Shown piece by piece: positions 23,646 to 34,320 of a DNA stretch of 64,000 nt (the first letter of the stretch is position 1; each line of letters opens with the position of its first letter). The position numbers and the translations under genes were made by a program. The notes beneath the pieces are model-generated. The model was not told the origin of the DNA. It did not search any database and was given only the letters and a program-made list of their open reading frames with translations. The stretch is from Temnothorax longispinosus (lineage: Eukaryota; Arthropoda; Insecta; Hymenoptera; Formicidae), in NCBI RefSeq assembly GCF_030848805.1, contig NC_092364.1, positions 8,639,770 to 8,703,769 on the forward strand, in the 5' to 3' direction.

Positions 23646-23800
23646 TTTTTACAAATGTATCATTTGTAAATAAAAATCGGAGAGACGAAAAAAAGATATT
23701 GGTTGCGTTCTCACGGAAATGGGCGTTGGAGGGGCCCATTTTATTATTCAAAATCACAATTTATAAATATACATAGATATGTATTTGTAAGAAATAAGTT

Positions 23801-23843
<43 letters not shown>

Positions 23844-24459
23844 ATGTATATGTAAAACATATAATTATTGTGTAGCACGTAATGCAATAATTAAATTATT
23901 TATTTCAAACAAATAATTTGTAAAATAAGTAATTTATCTGAGATTATTGTTTATTATTGAAAAAATTCGTGATTATTTTCTACCAATTATTAATTTTGAA
24001 ATAAGTAGTAATTTATTTTTTACAAAATATTTATTATTTTTACAATAAAAAATTTATTTCTACTTTTTAATAAAAATTAATTTATTTTTTTTACGTAACT
24101 AATCATTTTTCTTTTTTTTTTTGAAAAGACGAAAGAGAGAAAAGGGAGAGAGCCGAGAAGAAGAAAAGAAGCCTCATATGGAAAAGAGCGACAGGAAAGG
24201 CAGAAAGGAAGATCAGTGATCCTAACGAATAAGAAGCTCTGGATAGATGGGAAGAAGGTAAAATGGGATGAGGAGAGAGGTACATGGAGGAGGATCTGAA
24301 GGCTTTTTACGAGGAAGAGATATTATTGAATATAAATATTATAAATGTTATTGAATTGTTGTAACTACTTTCTAAAAATCCATATATTTTATTTTTGCAT
24401 CGTATTATTGATTTTATTGTTAATAATAAAAATATTATCAATGTGTGTATATCCATATA

Positions 24460-24493
<34 letters not shown>

Positions 24494-24668
24494 AGCAATT
24501 CTTACTATTTTGTATGCACAACAATAAATAAATAAAATAAGAAATAGCTTGATCTCGAAATATGTTGATATTTATTGTAATATAATTACTTATTTCTGAA
24601 AATAAATATTATTTCTATGAGAGTCGTAAATATTATTTTTATTTCTCAAGATATTGTTTGTACGTGTG

Positions 24669-24734
<66 letters not shown>

Positions 24735-25995
24735 TAGATTTCTTTCTATAGACGGCATAAAAAATTAAATAATATTATGAGCACGAAATAATATACACGA
24801 AGAATTTATTTTGAGAATCAGAAATATTAAAAAAACGCGACAAAGTTTTTTTCCCTCCGGATGAAATTCCAACGTGCGCTTCTAAGGTCAACGCGCATCC
24901 TTTGCTAAACGAATGAATTCATACACGTTTTGCTGCCAGATTTTTATTGACGTGATACAGACGGGTGTACATCTGAGCCTCAATAAAGCGCGAGTTTAAT
25001 CGTAAATCAATTATGCGAAAGATCTTAGATCTTATATTCGTCAATAAAGTTATAAAATCCGCAAACAATGCAAAAATTTGCGCATAGTCCCTCGTGATTG
25101 AATATAAATGCATCGCGTCGCTTCGCTAATGATCGGATAAACACTTTCTCGAAAACGCAACAAAATATTTGCTCCACGAAATAAGCTCGCACAAATCGCA
25201 TGTGACAAAACTGAAATTTAGCAATTATATGTAAAATCAAAAGCTATAAATTAGTTTTTTGTTTTGAACAAGAGAAGTTGAGACACGTAGCGATAAAATT
25301 GAATGAATTCCCAACACGATAAAGATAAGTTTAATAATTTTCTTTTACAGCTTTCGTTTCCTTTTTAAGAAATAGAGATGTTAAAAAAAATCAATATAAA
25401 GTAATATGTAACAAAAGTTTCTCTTGGTGTAAATTTTCAAAAGGAGGAAAGCAAGTTTGAAAGAATAATATGATGAATCAACATTCTCTGAATACATATT
25501 AGAAACCATTTAATTTTTTCCCTACGCGTGGTGGAAAATATGACGGCTCCGTATAATTGTTAATTACCGCGAGACATATGCTAACGAACCGTCGTAAGCA
25601 AATTCCTCGAAACGTTCGTTACAAGAGAAAACGAAAACAATTTTGGGACAAGAACGGAAGCGTTCGTTTGATCGTCATCGTCGTCATCGTCTTCGTTTCC
25701 GAAAAGATGTACGTACTCCACTAAGTAAGATAAATCATAATTATTCTTGATATCAGCATTCGCGGCATCCTAAAGTCCCGCTGGATAAAAACTAGATACT
25801 TGTAGCATCCGAGTTTGATTTAGTCGGGCAACGTGAATAACACAGTTTCACGTTTGCCCGTCTCTGTGAAAAAAAAAACGCGACGATTACCTTTTTCCTT
25901 TCTTTTCAAGTCCTATGTATACTTGTAAACTTATAAATGTATAAAAACGATTAGACAGTAACAGAATACAATTTCTTTATGATTCTCGAAATAAT
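23646..25995. other. AT-rich non-coding stretch with microsatellites
   Basis: Contains (TA)n at about 23808-23838 and (GT)n at about 24668-24733. Near 24185-24300 a short plus-strand frame (SVILTNKKLWIDGKKVKWD) looks like the tail of a transposon protein but is too short to assign. Nothing else recognised. Confidence 0.5.
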
Positions 25996-26138
25996 CTTTT
26001 TGGATTTCTAAGCACAAGGAAAGACATCTCTTTTGCTTATGTATTATTCGACAAATCATGCAATGATACCCTTCATGGAGTGCAGTAACGGCTGTCGCAT
26101 ACTGGCAATGGAAACGAAGACGAGGGCGAAAACGGATA
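25996..26138 (+). repeat. Direct repeat, copy 2 (copy 1 at 13616-13757)
   Basis: Same orientation as copy 1, with a small insertion (ATCATGCAATGATACC in place of ATCAATGATTACC). No gene. Confidence 0.85.
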
Positions 26139-26805
26139 AAAGATTGAAGCGCACTCGGAAGGGAAATGAAAGCACCGCGAGCTTCCTCTTCTCGACGGTC
26201 CTTCGACTTTATTCGCGAGGCAACGATACTTTACGCAAATATCCAGTATTCTGTATACAATCATAATTAGCTAATCATCCGTCGACGAAACATATCGCTC
26301 GCGAACAGCCACTTCGGCGTAAACTGCACGTTATGCGCGTTCTCGCGTATCTCAATCACTATGACAAGCAAAATATATATAAAAAAACATTCTTTTTGAA
26401 ACAGAAATTGAAATAAAAAAAGACATCTTTTGCGAGGTTGCTATTATATGCTTGAAAAATACATATGATATAAAGGCACAAAATAAAAAAAGTATGCAAA
26501 ATTATTCTTATTGTTAGTACAAAGTAATCGGAGCATGATCCTGGAGACGTCCCATGTCCGTGATATCGTCATCGTGGACGGGGCCTGGGGCCCACAGAAA
26601 AAATAATAAAAATAATTTGTATGTGCGTATGCATATGTATGTGCGATTGCGTATGCGTGTGCGTGTGTATGTATATCTATGTTGAATTGCATTACTGGTT
26701 TTATGTAATATTATTTACTTTCGACAGTAACAATAAACAAAATAATATATCATAATATATTTCATTTATATATGTATTTTCGTTTATATTTCCCAACATT
26801 TTATC

Positions 26806-26955
26806 AACGAAATATAATAAATAGAGTTTCTTGTCCTAAATAACAATACCGTTTTTCTTTCTTCAAATATACCCTACAATCCTAACACCACACTTCCAAA
26901 AAATCCTGATTTTACCATTGTAGCTACACAGTGTACTAAGAGAGAGAGGGACAGG

Positions 26956-27025
<70 letters not shown>

Positions 27026-27205
27026 TAAATGGGTGCATGCAAATTACATACATAGGAGAGAAAGGAATAATACGAGAGATATCTGTCCTTGTCTAACGAG
27101 GCATCTATACGACATATATCTGTCAAAGTTCGTTCTTTGAAACGGCTTTATAGATCGCAAAATTTTTTTACAGGAGTAAAGTATATAGGTACTAATGAAG
27201 AGTTG
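26806..27205. repeat. Long inverted repeat, right arm, with expanded (GA)n
   Basis: Reverse complement of 13225-13590, including the 153-bp unit remnant (TTTACAGGAGTAAAG) at its right edge. The (GA)n tract at about 26960-27022 is much longer than its partner. Confidence 0.85.
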
Positions 27206-27813
27206 TTCTTTCCATGTGCTCCCTAAGTTACATAACAGTTACAAACTGGTTTACTGGGATTATGTTATAATAATTAAGATTTTTATTCAGTTTTGTTATC
27301 TATACTGTTCATCAGCTGCCGTTACCCTCTACTCTGATGCTAAGACTGAGGTATATTTTTCTGTATAAAGACAGAATAAAATTAGTTATATATAAATCAA
27401 TACTATAAATTTAATATTTATTGCATTTGTTATAAAAGTTATTATTTTACCCCATCAAGAATGGATAGATCCTTTGAAAGAGTTTTACATCATTCATTTA
27501 CATTACAAGAAAAAAATTATTAGAGGTGCAAGAGATGCAGTAAATTGCCAAGTCTAATAAGTACCCGCGTCAATACATACTATGTATACTAATTCACATT
27601 CTCAATTATGCTACTGTTATTATTTGTCATCAGACAATTATAAACATACACATAATAATTAGATACATATTATATATATATACGCACATGTGTGCATAAG
27701 AATATATATAATTTATAAAAAGCGGGTGCTTATCAGCCTTGATACGTTACTGCCTTCTGCTACAGACGGCCAGAAAGCATTTTCAGGTTCAGGCCGTATT
27801 GCTAAAGAATCCA
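27206..27813. other. AT-rich stretch without recognised features
   Basis: No ORF, RNA or repeat that I can name; short AT microsatellites only. Confidence 0.4.
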
Positions 27814-27847
27814 AGACGCGGCAACGCCGCGCGGCGTTGCCGCGTCT
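27814..27847. repeat. Perfect 34-bp GC-rich palindrome
   Basis: AGACGCGGCAACGCCGC is followed directly by its exact complement with no spacer, embedded in AT-rich DNA. It could extrude a cruciform or mark the junction of an insertion. Confidence 0.9.
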
Positions 27848-28075
27848 ATAGCATATGTCTCTCTACCGTGCGTCCGTGTGAGCAATTCAGTGGTGTGTGT
27901 ACGTGTACGACATACACCACTTCATAGAACCTGAAATAAGTTGGTAACACTGAAACCGGAGTTTCGCGTTGTCACCACGCGAGGTCTCCAATATCAGTTC
28001 GGCCTTTGCTTTAGTTGACAGAGTTGACATTACCGACGTCGAGGAAGTTCGGCCTTAGCTTTAGCATCCCCTTAA

Positions 28076-28614
28076 CTGCGGCCTTTTTGGACACTTGTCA
28101 AAATTTTGTGAAAAAAATCCTAGATGTCTGCAATGCGGAAGCGAGGATCACACAAGTTCTAAAGAGGCTCCCTGCATTAAGCCAAAGAAGTGTATAAACT
28201 GCGAGGAGGAGCATGCTACCAGTGACAGGAAATGTCCCAAATATTTGAAGAATCTCGAGATCTCAAAAGTAATAACTGTTGACAACTTGCCCTTCATGGA
28301 GGCAAGGGCTCTGGTACAGAAGAGGGAAAAAGGCTGTCCGTTCGTCGATGATCGGCGACCACCAGTTTTTTCTTCGAAGAATTTTCCTCCATTTCCTTCG
28401 AAGGGAGGGATCCAGATGTCAAACATTCCGGCTAGTCTTCAGTCTAGTCCAAGAGGAAGGTCGTTTGCTGCAAGTCTTTATGCATTGTGCTCCGGAAATC
28501 TCATCCAGGCTTCTGGAAATTATGGAAAGGGCGTCTGCCATGAAGCAGGTGGATGTCTTGCTGAATAGGCTGGAGAATACCTTAAAACTTCACGAGGGAA
28601 TCACCAAGGAATAG
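28076..28614 (+). pseudogene. LINE ORF1, C-terminal zinc-knuckle part
   Basis: Continues the ORF1 begun at 10988. After the TTAA the frame reads CGLFGHLSKFC, completing a C-x2-C-x4-H-x4-C knuckle whose first Cys is at 11881. Two more Cys/His clusters follow (CLQCGSEDH; CINCEEEHATSDRKC). The frame closes at 28568, but a neighbouring frame carries a coherent helical tail to 28614 (MKQVDVLLNRLENTLKLHEG), so a frameshift near 28430-28470 is likely. ORF2 starts about 200 bp downstream. Confidence 0.85.
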
Positions 28615-28820
28615 TGCTAAGTTTTATTTTCTTTTCTTTTGTTTTAGCGCTCTTTTTATATATATATATATAAATTTTAAGTACTTTGATTTATATCTTT
28701 TTTTGCATTACATCCCTGAGCGCATCTTAATATTTTGTAAAGTTATCTGTTTATATCTACCTTAAGGAGTTACTCTTACTATTTCTTTCACTTATATTTG
28801 TTCTCTTTATTACGCTTGAA

Positions 28821-31436
28821 ATGGATAAATTTAGACTTGTACATTGGAATGCACATTCTGTGTTACAGCGTTTTCAAGAATTGGAAAAGCAGAGTACATT
28901 GTTCGACTGCGCTGCGATCTCGGAGACGTGGCTTAAACCGCAATTTAGCTTCATGCTGAGAGGATTTGATACGGTTAGACGAGATAGAGTTATAGGCAGA
29001 GGCGGAGGGGTGGCTATTCTGGTCAGCCACTCTTTGAAATACAGAGAGGTTTCCGTGATGGAGGACTGTGCGGGTAAAGTAGAAGCCTGTGCGATTGAGA
29101 TTTTTTTTTCTGATATGAATCTTTTTATTGTATCTTGTTATAAGCCTCCACAGAGTGGCCATATTTCTGAGAATGAATGGGTAAGATTCTTTACTCAATT
29201 TGACGACCCTAATGGTATTGGAACTAATAGATGCATGTTTGTAGGCGACTTTAACTCTCATAATCCGGCGTGGGGATCCTCCTTCCTCTGTCAGTCGGGT
29301 AGATCAATGTCATCGGCAATCGAGGATACAGAACTCGTTCTTATAAGCGATGGTGCCCCGTCCTTTCTGGGTAACGCCTCGTGCGGCCCCTCAATCATAG
29401 ATTTGGCATTTTGTCATGCTTCCATCGCTCCCAAATTTAGATATCAGACGCTGAACAATGCCTGGGGTTCGGATCATTTCCCGGTTTTGATTACGTCTTC
29501 GGTGAGCAAAGGTTCCTCTTTTCCCCCACGTAAGCGAATTAGGCTATATAATAAGTACACGGATTGGAAACTTTTTAGTTCAGTTATGGATAGGGATCTT
29601 AGACTCTTAATGTCATCAGAACAACCTAGTCCTACAGTTTTATATTCATCGTTTTTGACGATTGTGGAAAAGGCTTTGGTGGAGGCTTCCCCGGGAGATC
29701 CTCGTAACCCTCCTCCTTCTCCCCCTCACCCTCCTTGTATTTGGTGGACTGAGGAGTGTGATGCTCTAGTAGCCGAGAGAAAAACAAAATTACAAACTTT
29801 TCTGGAAACAGGTAGGACTACGGATTACGAATCTTACAGGAATCAATGTACTGTGGCAAAGAAGGGTTTAAAAAGGATTAAACTTGAAGGTTTTAAGAAA
29901 TTTGCAGAATCTCTTAGAAGGGATACGAATCCTAAAATAGTTTGGGACACTATGAAGAGATTTGATTCGAGATGGAATCGAACTGAGACGGGTAAAGCTG
30001 TTCCAGTTGAAAAAATTGAGAGTGTCCGTAATCAAATTGACGACCTTTTCCCCCCGTGGGTTCCCCCGCCCCCTCCCATCAATTCCCTTAATTCTCCGGA
30101 GACTGACCCCTTTATGGATTTACCTTTTCTTCCTGAAGAGCTTGATTGGGCTTTGGAGTCGGTGAACATTGGGTCTGGTCCTGGACTAGATGGTATTGAT
30201 TACAGGATTATTAAGAATTTCTCCCCTTTAGGCAGGTCTTTTCTTCTTAAAATCTACAATCTCCTTTATGAGGAAGGTAGTTTTTCCGAAGAGTGGAGGG
30301 ACTATCTGGTCTTTTTTATCCCGAAGCAAGGTTCCAATAATAAGTTCAGACCTATATCACTCTCATCGTGTCTATGTAAGGTCATGGAGAGGCTAGTGAC
30401 TAACAGGCTTCTTTGGTGGCTAGAGGTTAACAAGCTCATTCCGGATTCGCAGTACGGGTTTAGGAGACAAAGAAGCTGCCTTGATAATTTGACAATTTTA
30501 TATACTGATATCTTGATAGGGTTTGAGGAGAAGAGAGCTATTCCCGCTGCGTTTGTAGATGTAAAATCAGCCTATGATTCGGTTCTCCCGGATATTCTTA
30601 TTGATATATTGGCCTCTCTTGGCCTTCCCCCTCTTAGTAAGGCATTTATTTATAATTCTGTCTCTTTTAGGAAGGTTTTATGCTGTTTCCATGAGGTGGA
30701 TGAAAAAAAATTTGCCTATCGGGGTCTTCCGCAGGGTAGCGTTATGAGCCCCATATTATACATTATATATGTTAGTCATATAGAAAGGTTGATACAGAAT
30801 GATGTGCACATACTTCAATACGCGGACGATATTTGCCTTTACTCATCCTCCCCATCGGTGACAATCGCGGGTATCAGAAATCTGGAACGTGCCATTAGAC
30901 AAATTGAGAGGGGACTGAAAGAAATCGGATTGGTACTATTTCCGCTAAAGACTCAATTTTGCGTTTTCAATAAGACTAGAACGAAAATCAATACTCCTCT
31001 GAATGTTTCGGGTGTAATTATTTACCCTTCTGAGGTAATATCTTTCTTGGGAGTCACTTTTCATAAGAACCTAAATTGGAAATTTCACATGATGAAGTTA
31101 GAAAAAAAGTGTGCCAACTCAATTAGAACAATTAAATGCTTAGGTAGGAAATGGTGGGGTTCTGATCCATGGGTACTAAGAAAAGTATATAGGGCTTTGG
31201 TCCGCTCTAGACTGGAATATGCGGGTTTTCTTATGGACTCTGTTTCTAGGGATTTATCCACAAAGTTGGACAAGATTCAGATGAGAGCGATTAGACTCGT
31301 TATGGGCTACAGGGGATCCACTCCCCTTAACGTTATGCTTGCAGAACTTCGAGAACCCTCTCTCTATTGCAGGCTCAAATACTTAGGATGCGTGGATGTC
31401 TCGCCCCCTTTGGGGCGACATTTCCTTGCGAAATAA
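28821..31436 (+). CDS. LINE ORF2: endonuclease-reverse transcriptase, 871 aa, C-terminally shortened
   Basis: An uninterrupted frame. The N-terminal ~230 residues are an APE-type endonuclease (LVHWNAHSV, SETWL, FVGDFNSHNPAWGS, GSDHFPV). The reverse transcriptase follows (FIPKQGSNNKFRPISL, FVDVKSAYDSV, GLPQGSVMSPILY and the catalytic QYADDICLY). These nick target DNA and copy the RNA at the nick. The frame ends in CVDVSPPLGRHFLAK soon after LAELREPSLYCRLKYLG, without an RNase H domain or the terminal CCHC region of many I/R1-group elements. A deletion near 31390 is likely. A poly(A) tract at 31603-31619 marks the 3' end. I place it in the I/Jockey/R1 assemblage without naming a clade. Confidence 0.93.
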   Translation: MDKFRLVHWNAHSVLQRFQELEKQSTLFDCAAISETWLKPQFSFMLRGFDTVRRDRVIGRGGGVAILVSHSLKYREVSVMEDCAGKVEACAIEIFFSDMNLFIVSCYKPPQSGHISENEWVRFFTQFDDPNGIGTNRCMFVGDFNSHNPAWGSSFLCQSGRSMSSAIEDTELVLISDGAPSFLGNASCGPSIIDLAFCHASIAPKFRYQTLNNAWGSDHFPVLITSSVSKGSSFPPRKRIRLYNKYTDWKLFSSVMDRDLRLLMSSEQPSPTVLYSSFLTIVEKALVEASPGDPRNPPPSPPHPPCIWWTEECDALVAERKTKLQTFLETGRTTDYESYRNQCTVAKKGLKRIKLEGFKKFAESLRRDTNPKIVWDTMKRFDSRWNRTETGKAVPVEKIESVRNQIDDLFPPWVPPPPPINSLNSPETDPFMDLPFLPEELDWALESVNIGSGPGLDGIDYRIIKNFSPLGRSFLLKIYNLLYEEGSFSEEWRDYLVFFIPKQGSNNKFRPISLSSCLCKVMERLVTNRLLWWLEVNKLIPDSQYGFRRQRSCLDNLTILYTDILIGFEEKRAIPAAFVDVKSAYDSVLPDILIDILASLGLPPLSKAFIYNSVSFRKVLCCFHEVDEKKFAYRGLPQGSVMSPILYIIYVSHIERLIQNDVHILQYADDICLYSSSPSVTIAGIRNLERAIRQIERGLKEIGLVLFPLKTQFCVFNKTRTKINTPLNVSGVIIYPSEVISFLGVTFHKNLNWKFHMMKLEKKCANSIRTIKCLGRKWWGSDPWVLRKVYRALVRSRLEYAGFLMDSVSRDLSTKLDKIQMRAIRLVMGYRGSTPLNVMLAELREPSLYCRLKYLGCVDVSPPLGRHFLAK

Positions 31437-31602
31437 TTATTTTATTATATGCTCCATTTTTAGTTAAATGTGAATTGTGATTGGGACGCCTCTATTGAGG
31501 CGTTCATGTAAATGGCCTTAATGTATGGAGCTGCGTTACAACTAGTTCCGCTTCATGTATGTAGACCATATAGGCTCTCCCCATGGCCCTTCTTTTATCT
31601 GG

Positions 31603-31619
31603 AAAAAAAAAAAAAAAAA
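31603..31619 (+). other. LINE 3' poly(A) tract
   Basis: Seventeen consecutive A residues about 170 bp after the ORF2 stop, the expected end of a target-primed retrotransposon. Confidence 0.75.
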
Positions 31620-31862
31620 GCCCCCGATTCTTCCTCACTCGTTAGGTGTCATGGCCGCACTTGCTTGCGTTTCTTCGAACGTGTCGAGTCCGTTACCTCT
31701 TTCTTGACGGATTGATCGTTGCGGCGTATATTCTGGAGACTAACCGAACGAGAGTCGGATTACCAGGGAGAGCTCACCGCCAAGAAAGGGAGAGCTGCGG
31801 CAGCTAGCGTCCGAGAGGGAGGATTGAGGCGAGGAGTCCGGTCCAGCGAGCGAGGCCTTTAA

Positions 31863-32011
31863 AGCCCGTATCAGACTACGGATTGGGATTGAGATTGGAT
31901 TGAAATTTAATCAATCAAAACAGAGAAACTGATCTCAAGTTTAGTAAACTTAGCTCTGATTGGTCAAATTTCAATCCAATCGCAATCCCAATCCATAGTC
32001 TGATACGGGCA
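31863..32011. mobile_element. TAA-flanked MITE (AGCCCGTATCAGAC ends)
   Basis: Inverted ends AGCCCGTATCAGACTA and complement (first base mismatched), TAA at 31860-31862 and 32012-32014. Its TAA target lies within a TTAA that is directly followed, after the insert, by GGGGATTCTAAAG. It has therefore landed exactly in the target duplication of a TTAA-family element. Confidence 0.87.
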
Positions 32012-32014
32012 TAA

Positions 32015-32523
32015 GGGGATTCTAAAGTAAAGCCCGAACTTCCTCGATGTCGGTAATGTCAACATTTCTAATCCTGTTTTCTATGTCATATATCTATATC
32101 TGTCCTTGTCTAACGAGAGGCATCTGTCCTTGTTTCGATTGCTGCGCCATCTCTCGCTACACGCAATACTGCTGGTCCGGTGTCATCACGTACATTATGT
32201 TCACATAATCGTACTTTTTGTTTAACTTTTTTGTTTGGAGTCTTAGCCTAATTCTACAAACGGTATGATATTTCTTGATGTCTACTGAATGGACCTGCAC
32301 CCTCATTTTGTAACATTAAGTTGTAGAATTTTTATACGAAGCAAATATTGTTAAAGTGAATTTTTTTTTATTTTATTTACTTATTTTGTTACAAAATCGG
32401 TGGTCGTCCACAGAGTAAAGCACATACTTTAATTCTGTGCAAGATTTTTTTAAATCCATAAAGCCAATAAAAAATTAAGCAAAATGTACGATTGTCGGTA
32501 TTACAGACGGCTTTAGGATCCTT
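32015..32523. mobile_element. Degenerate TTAA-family element (R end left, L end right)
   Basis: The left end GGGGATTCTAAAGTAAAG with CGAACTTCCTCGATGTCGG is the R-type end. The right end at 32495-32523, in reverse complement, reads GGATCCTAAAGCCGTCTGTA then ATACCGACAAT, the L-type end. The right TTAA has decayed (CTTCTC). About 0.5 kb, like its relatives at 43871 and 48739. No ORF. Confidence 0.72.
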
Positions 32524-33589
32524 CTCATTGGGACGCTATATTTGAAGACAGAGATTAGTCAAAAAAGTACAAGAACCTCTGCTAGAGTTTATAATCGTCT
32601 TGAGATCTGAGAATTACTTTCATTCTTATGGCTCTGGCTTGAAATTCTAGCCCAAGAACCGATCTTATAAACATTAATGCAGAGGCCCCCCTCTCTTTTT
32701 ATTTTTCTTTTTTCTTTTTTTTTTCATAATCGGTATTACGTTTCAGTAAACATTCGGACTCACTTTTTCAATCAGTAATCCAGACATATCTTAATTCCGT
32801 CCTGTAAGATCTGATTTTTTATTTCAGTTCATTTATTTTCTATTCTATCTTCAGGACAGATTACTGATTTGGTATGCTTTTATTTCAACTAATGTAAAAA
32901 CTTTTTAGTTACTCTCAATTTCTTTCACGTCAACATATTTTCTTTTTTTGTAAAGATAACGGTACACATAATAAAGACAAAATTGACTTCAAAGGAACTC
33001 TCTTTCTGTCGCTCACTTAATATCTAAGAATTCTATTAGACAAAACTGCCGTGTTTGCCATTACTTTTTAAACATAATTAAATTAAATAAAAAATTAAAT
33101 AATTAAAGATAAATATTAAAGACAGAAAGTAAAAAAGTTTTTATATATAGGCATCTGTATACAGGCATTATACTAATTATATTTGTATTCACCAGAAAGC
33201 TGCTTTGCAACTGCAGTTGTAAAAATCGTGAATTTGATTGGTGTATTACTCTTAGAGTTTCGGCCAAAATTAAAAGCATACCCTGGTAACCATCTCCGAA
33301 GAGAACGATTAAAAACGGTTATATCTGTATCGTTTTTAATCGTATCTTATCGGTTCTATCGTTGCATATTTAGAAGACAGATAAAACATTAATCGAATCA
33401 AATCGGTTTCTATCGTTTTAGATCCGAATAAGGAAATAACTATACAAATTTTATAGTTATGAATTGTTTTCTATATATACAATTATTGCCCGTTTGAATC
33501 AATCGTATATACACGATATAGTATATATCGTTACTTATGGTAATAATTTTACCGTATGCATTAATACGGATATATAAGAATAAAATGAT
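32524..33589. other. AT-rich stretch, nothing recognised
   Basis: No credible ORF, RNA or repeat seen. Short T-rich tracts only. Confidence 0.4.
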
Positions 33590-33893
33590 AGACATCTAAT
33601 CGATATTTATCAAGAGACACGGTAGTGTCTCGCGCCAAGTACACGCGGAGCGAGACCGACCGTGACTCTTTTACGCGACGCGACGGGTTGCGAGTACCCG
33701 AGATGTTGTCTCCTATTTAATACGCTCGTACCAAATTGATTCGGCAGTGTTTACATCGTGCATACTAAATATTTAGTACGAATTTGGTACAAATATAGTA
33801 CCTGATACGCGTATCAAATGCACGATGTAAACTAGGTCGTTGAGATCTCGATAACGAGTGAACGGATCAAGTTCTAAGTAGGCTTGATCGATA
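33590..33893. repeat. Inverted copy of the 18636-18815 repeat with a hairpin insert
   Basis: The flanks match 18636-18815 in reverse complement. The insert at about 33695-33845 carries GTTTACATCGTGCAT and its complement, a small palindromic element. Confidence 0.78.
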
Positions 33894-33942
33894 GCTTGGG
33901 GTCCAATTAGGGGGGGGTTTCTCTTATAATATTCCGCTCCGT

Positions 33943-34090
33943 GCCCTACGAGCGGAGATATTGCGACGCAAAGTCCAAATGTGAAAATTTTTTATTAAGA
34001 TACTTCTTCTTCTTCTTCTTCTACTTCTAACGCCGACGTTATATGATGATGACGTCATAATCAGAAACGTTACTTTCACTTTTTCGACGC
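33943..34090 (+). repeat. Dispersed repeat shared with 53335-53480
   Basis: ACGAGCGGAGATATTGCGAC through GTTACTTTCACTTT is found in the same orientation near 53338-53475, there directly to the left of the Pack-MULE-like element. Contains a (CTT)n tract here. Confidence 0.78.
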
Positions 34091-34235
34091 TGGCGGCGCA
34101 GGTATCGCCAGTTTCGATATCGCGCGCGTATTTCGAAATTAGGTCGATAGACTTATCGGTCAGAGGAAGATTTCTATTTAGGTAAATTAGGTATATACTT
34201 ATATAATATATATTGAGTCAATTGCTTCATGTTTA

Positions 34236-34320
34236 TCTGGAGAGATTTCGTATCCTTACATCGTATTACCACCGCTGCCGGAAAAGAAGGTTCTCTACGC
34301 TTGGCAGAAAGTGCCGCTAA
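34236..34320 (+). pseudogene. Sorting-nexin (SNX4-like) PX-domain exon fragment
   Basis: One frame reads SYPYIVLPPLPEKKVLYAWQ. It matches the conserved PPLPEK loop of PX domains, closest to the SNX4 subfamily of endosomal recycling proteins. Homology ends at about 34306, where the palindromic repeat begins. Only about 25 codons, no flanking exons seen, so this is an isolated host-gene fragment. Confidence 0.55.

Larger units (their letters stand above)
11889..28071. mobile_element. 16.2-kb TTAA-flanked composite transposon inside LINE ORF1
   Basis: TTAA occurs at 11885-11888 and 28072-28075. Just inside, both ends begin with the identical inverted 14-mer GGGGATGCTAAAGC. The left inner end (CCGTTCAAATTACCGACA) is the L-type end and the right inner end (AAGTTCGGCCTTAGC) the R-type end of a family also seen at 43871-44361, 48739-49268 and 32015-32523. 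Those relatives are only about 0.5 kb long. Removing the block and one TTAA restores the LINE frame and its zinc knuckle. Inside are a 153-bp array, nested MITEs, long inverted repeats, a tRNA-like sequence and the YqaJ/Ulp1 Mutator-like gene. Whether that gene mobilises this element or is a later nested insertion is unresolved. Confidence 0.82.
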
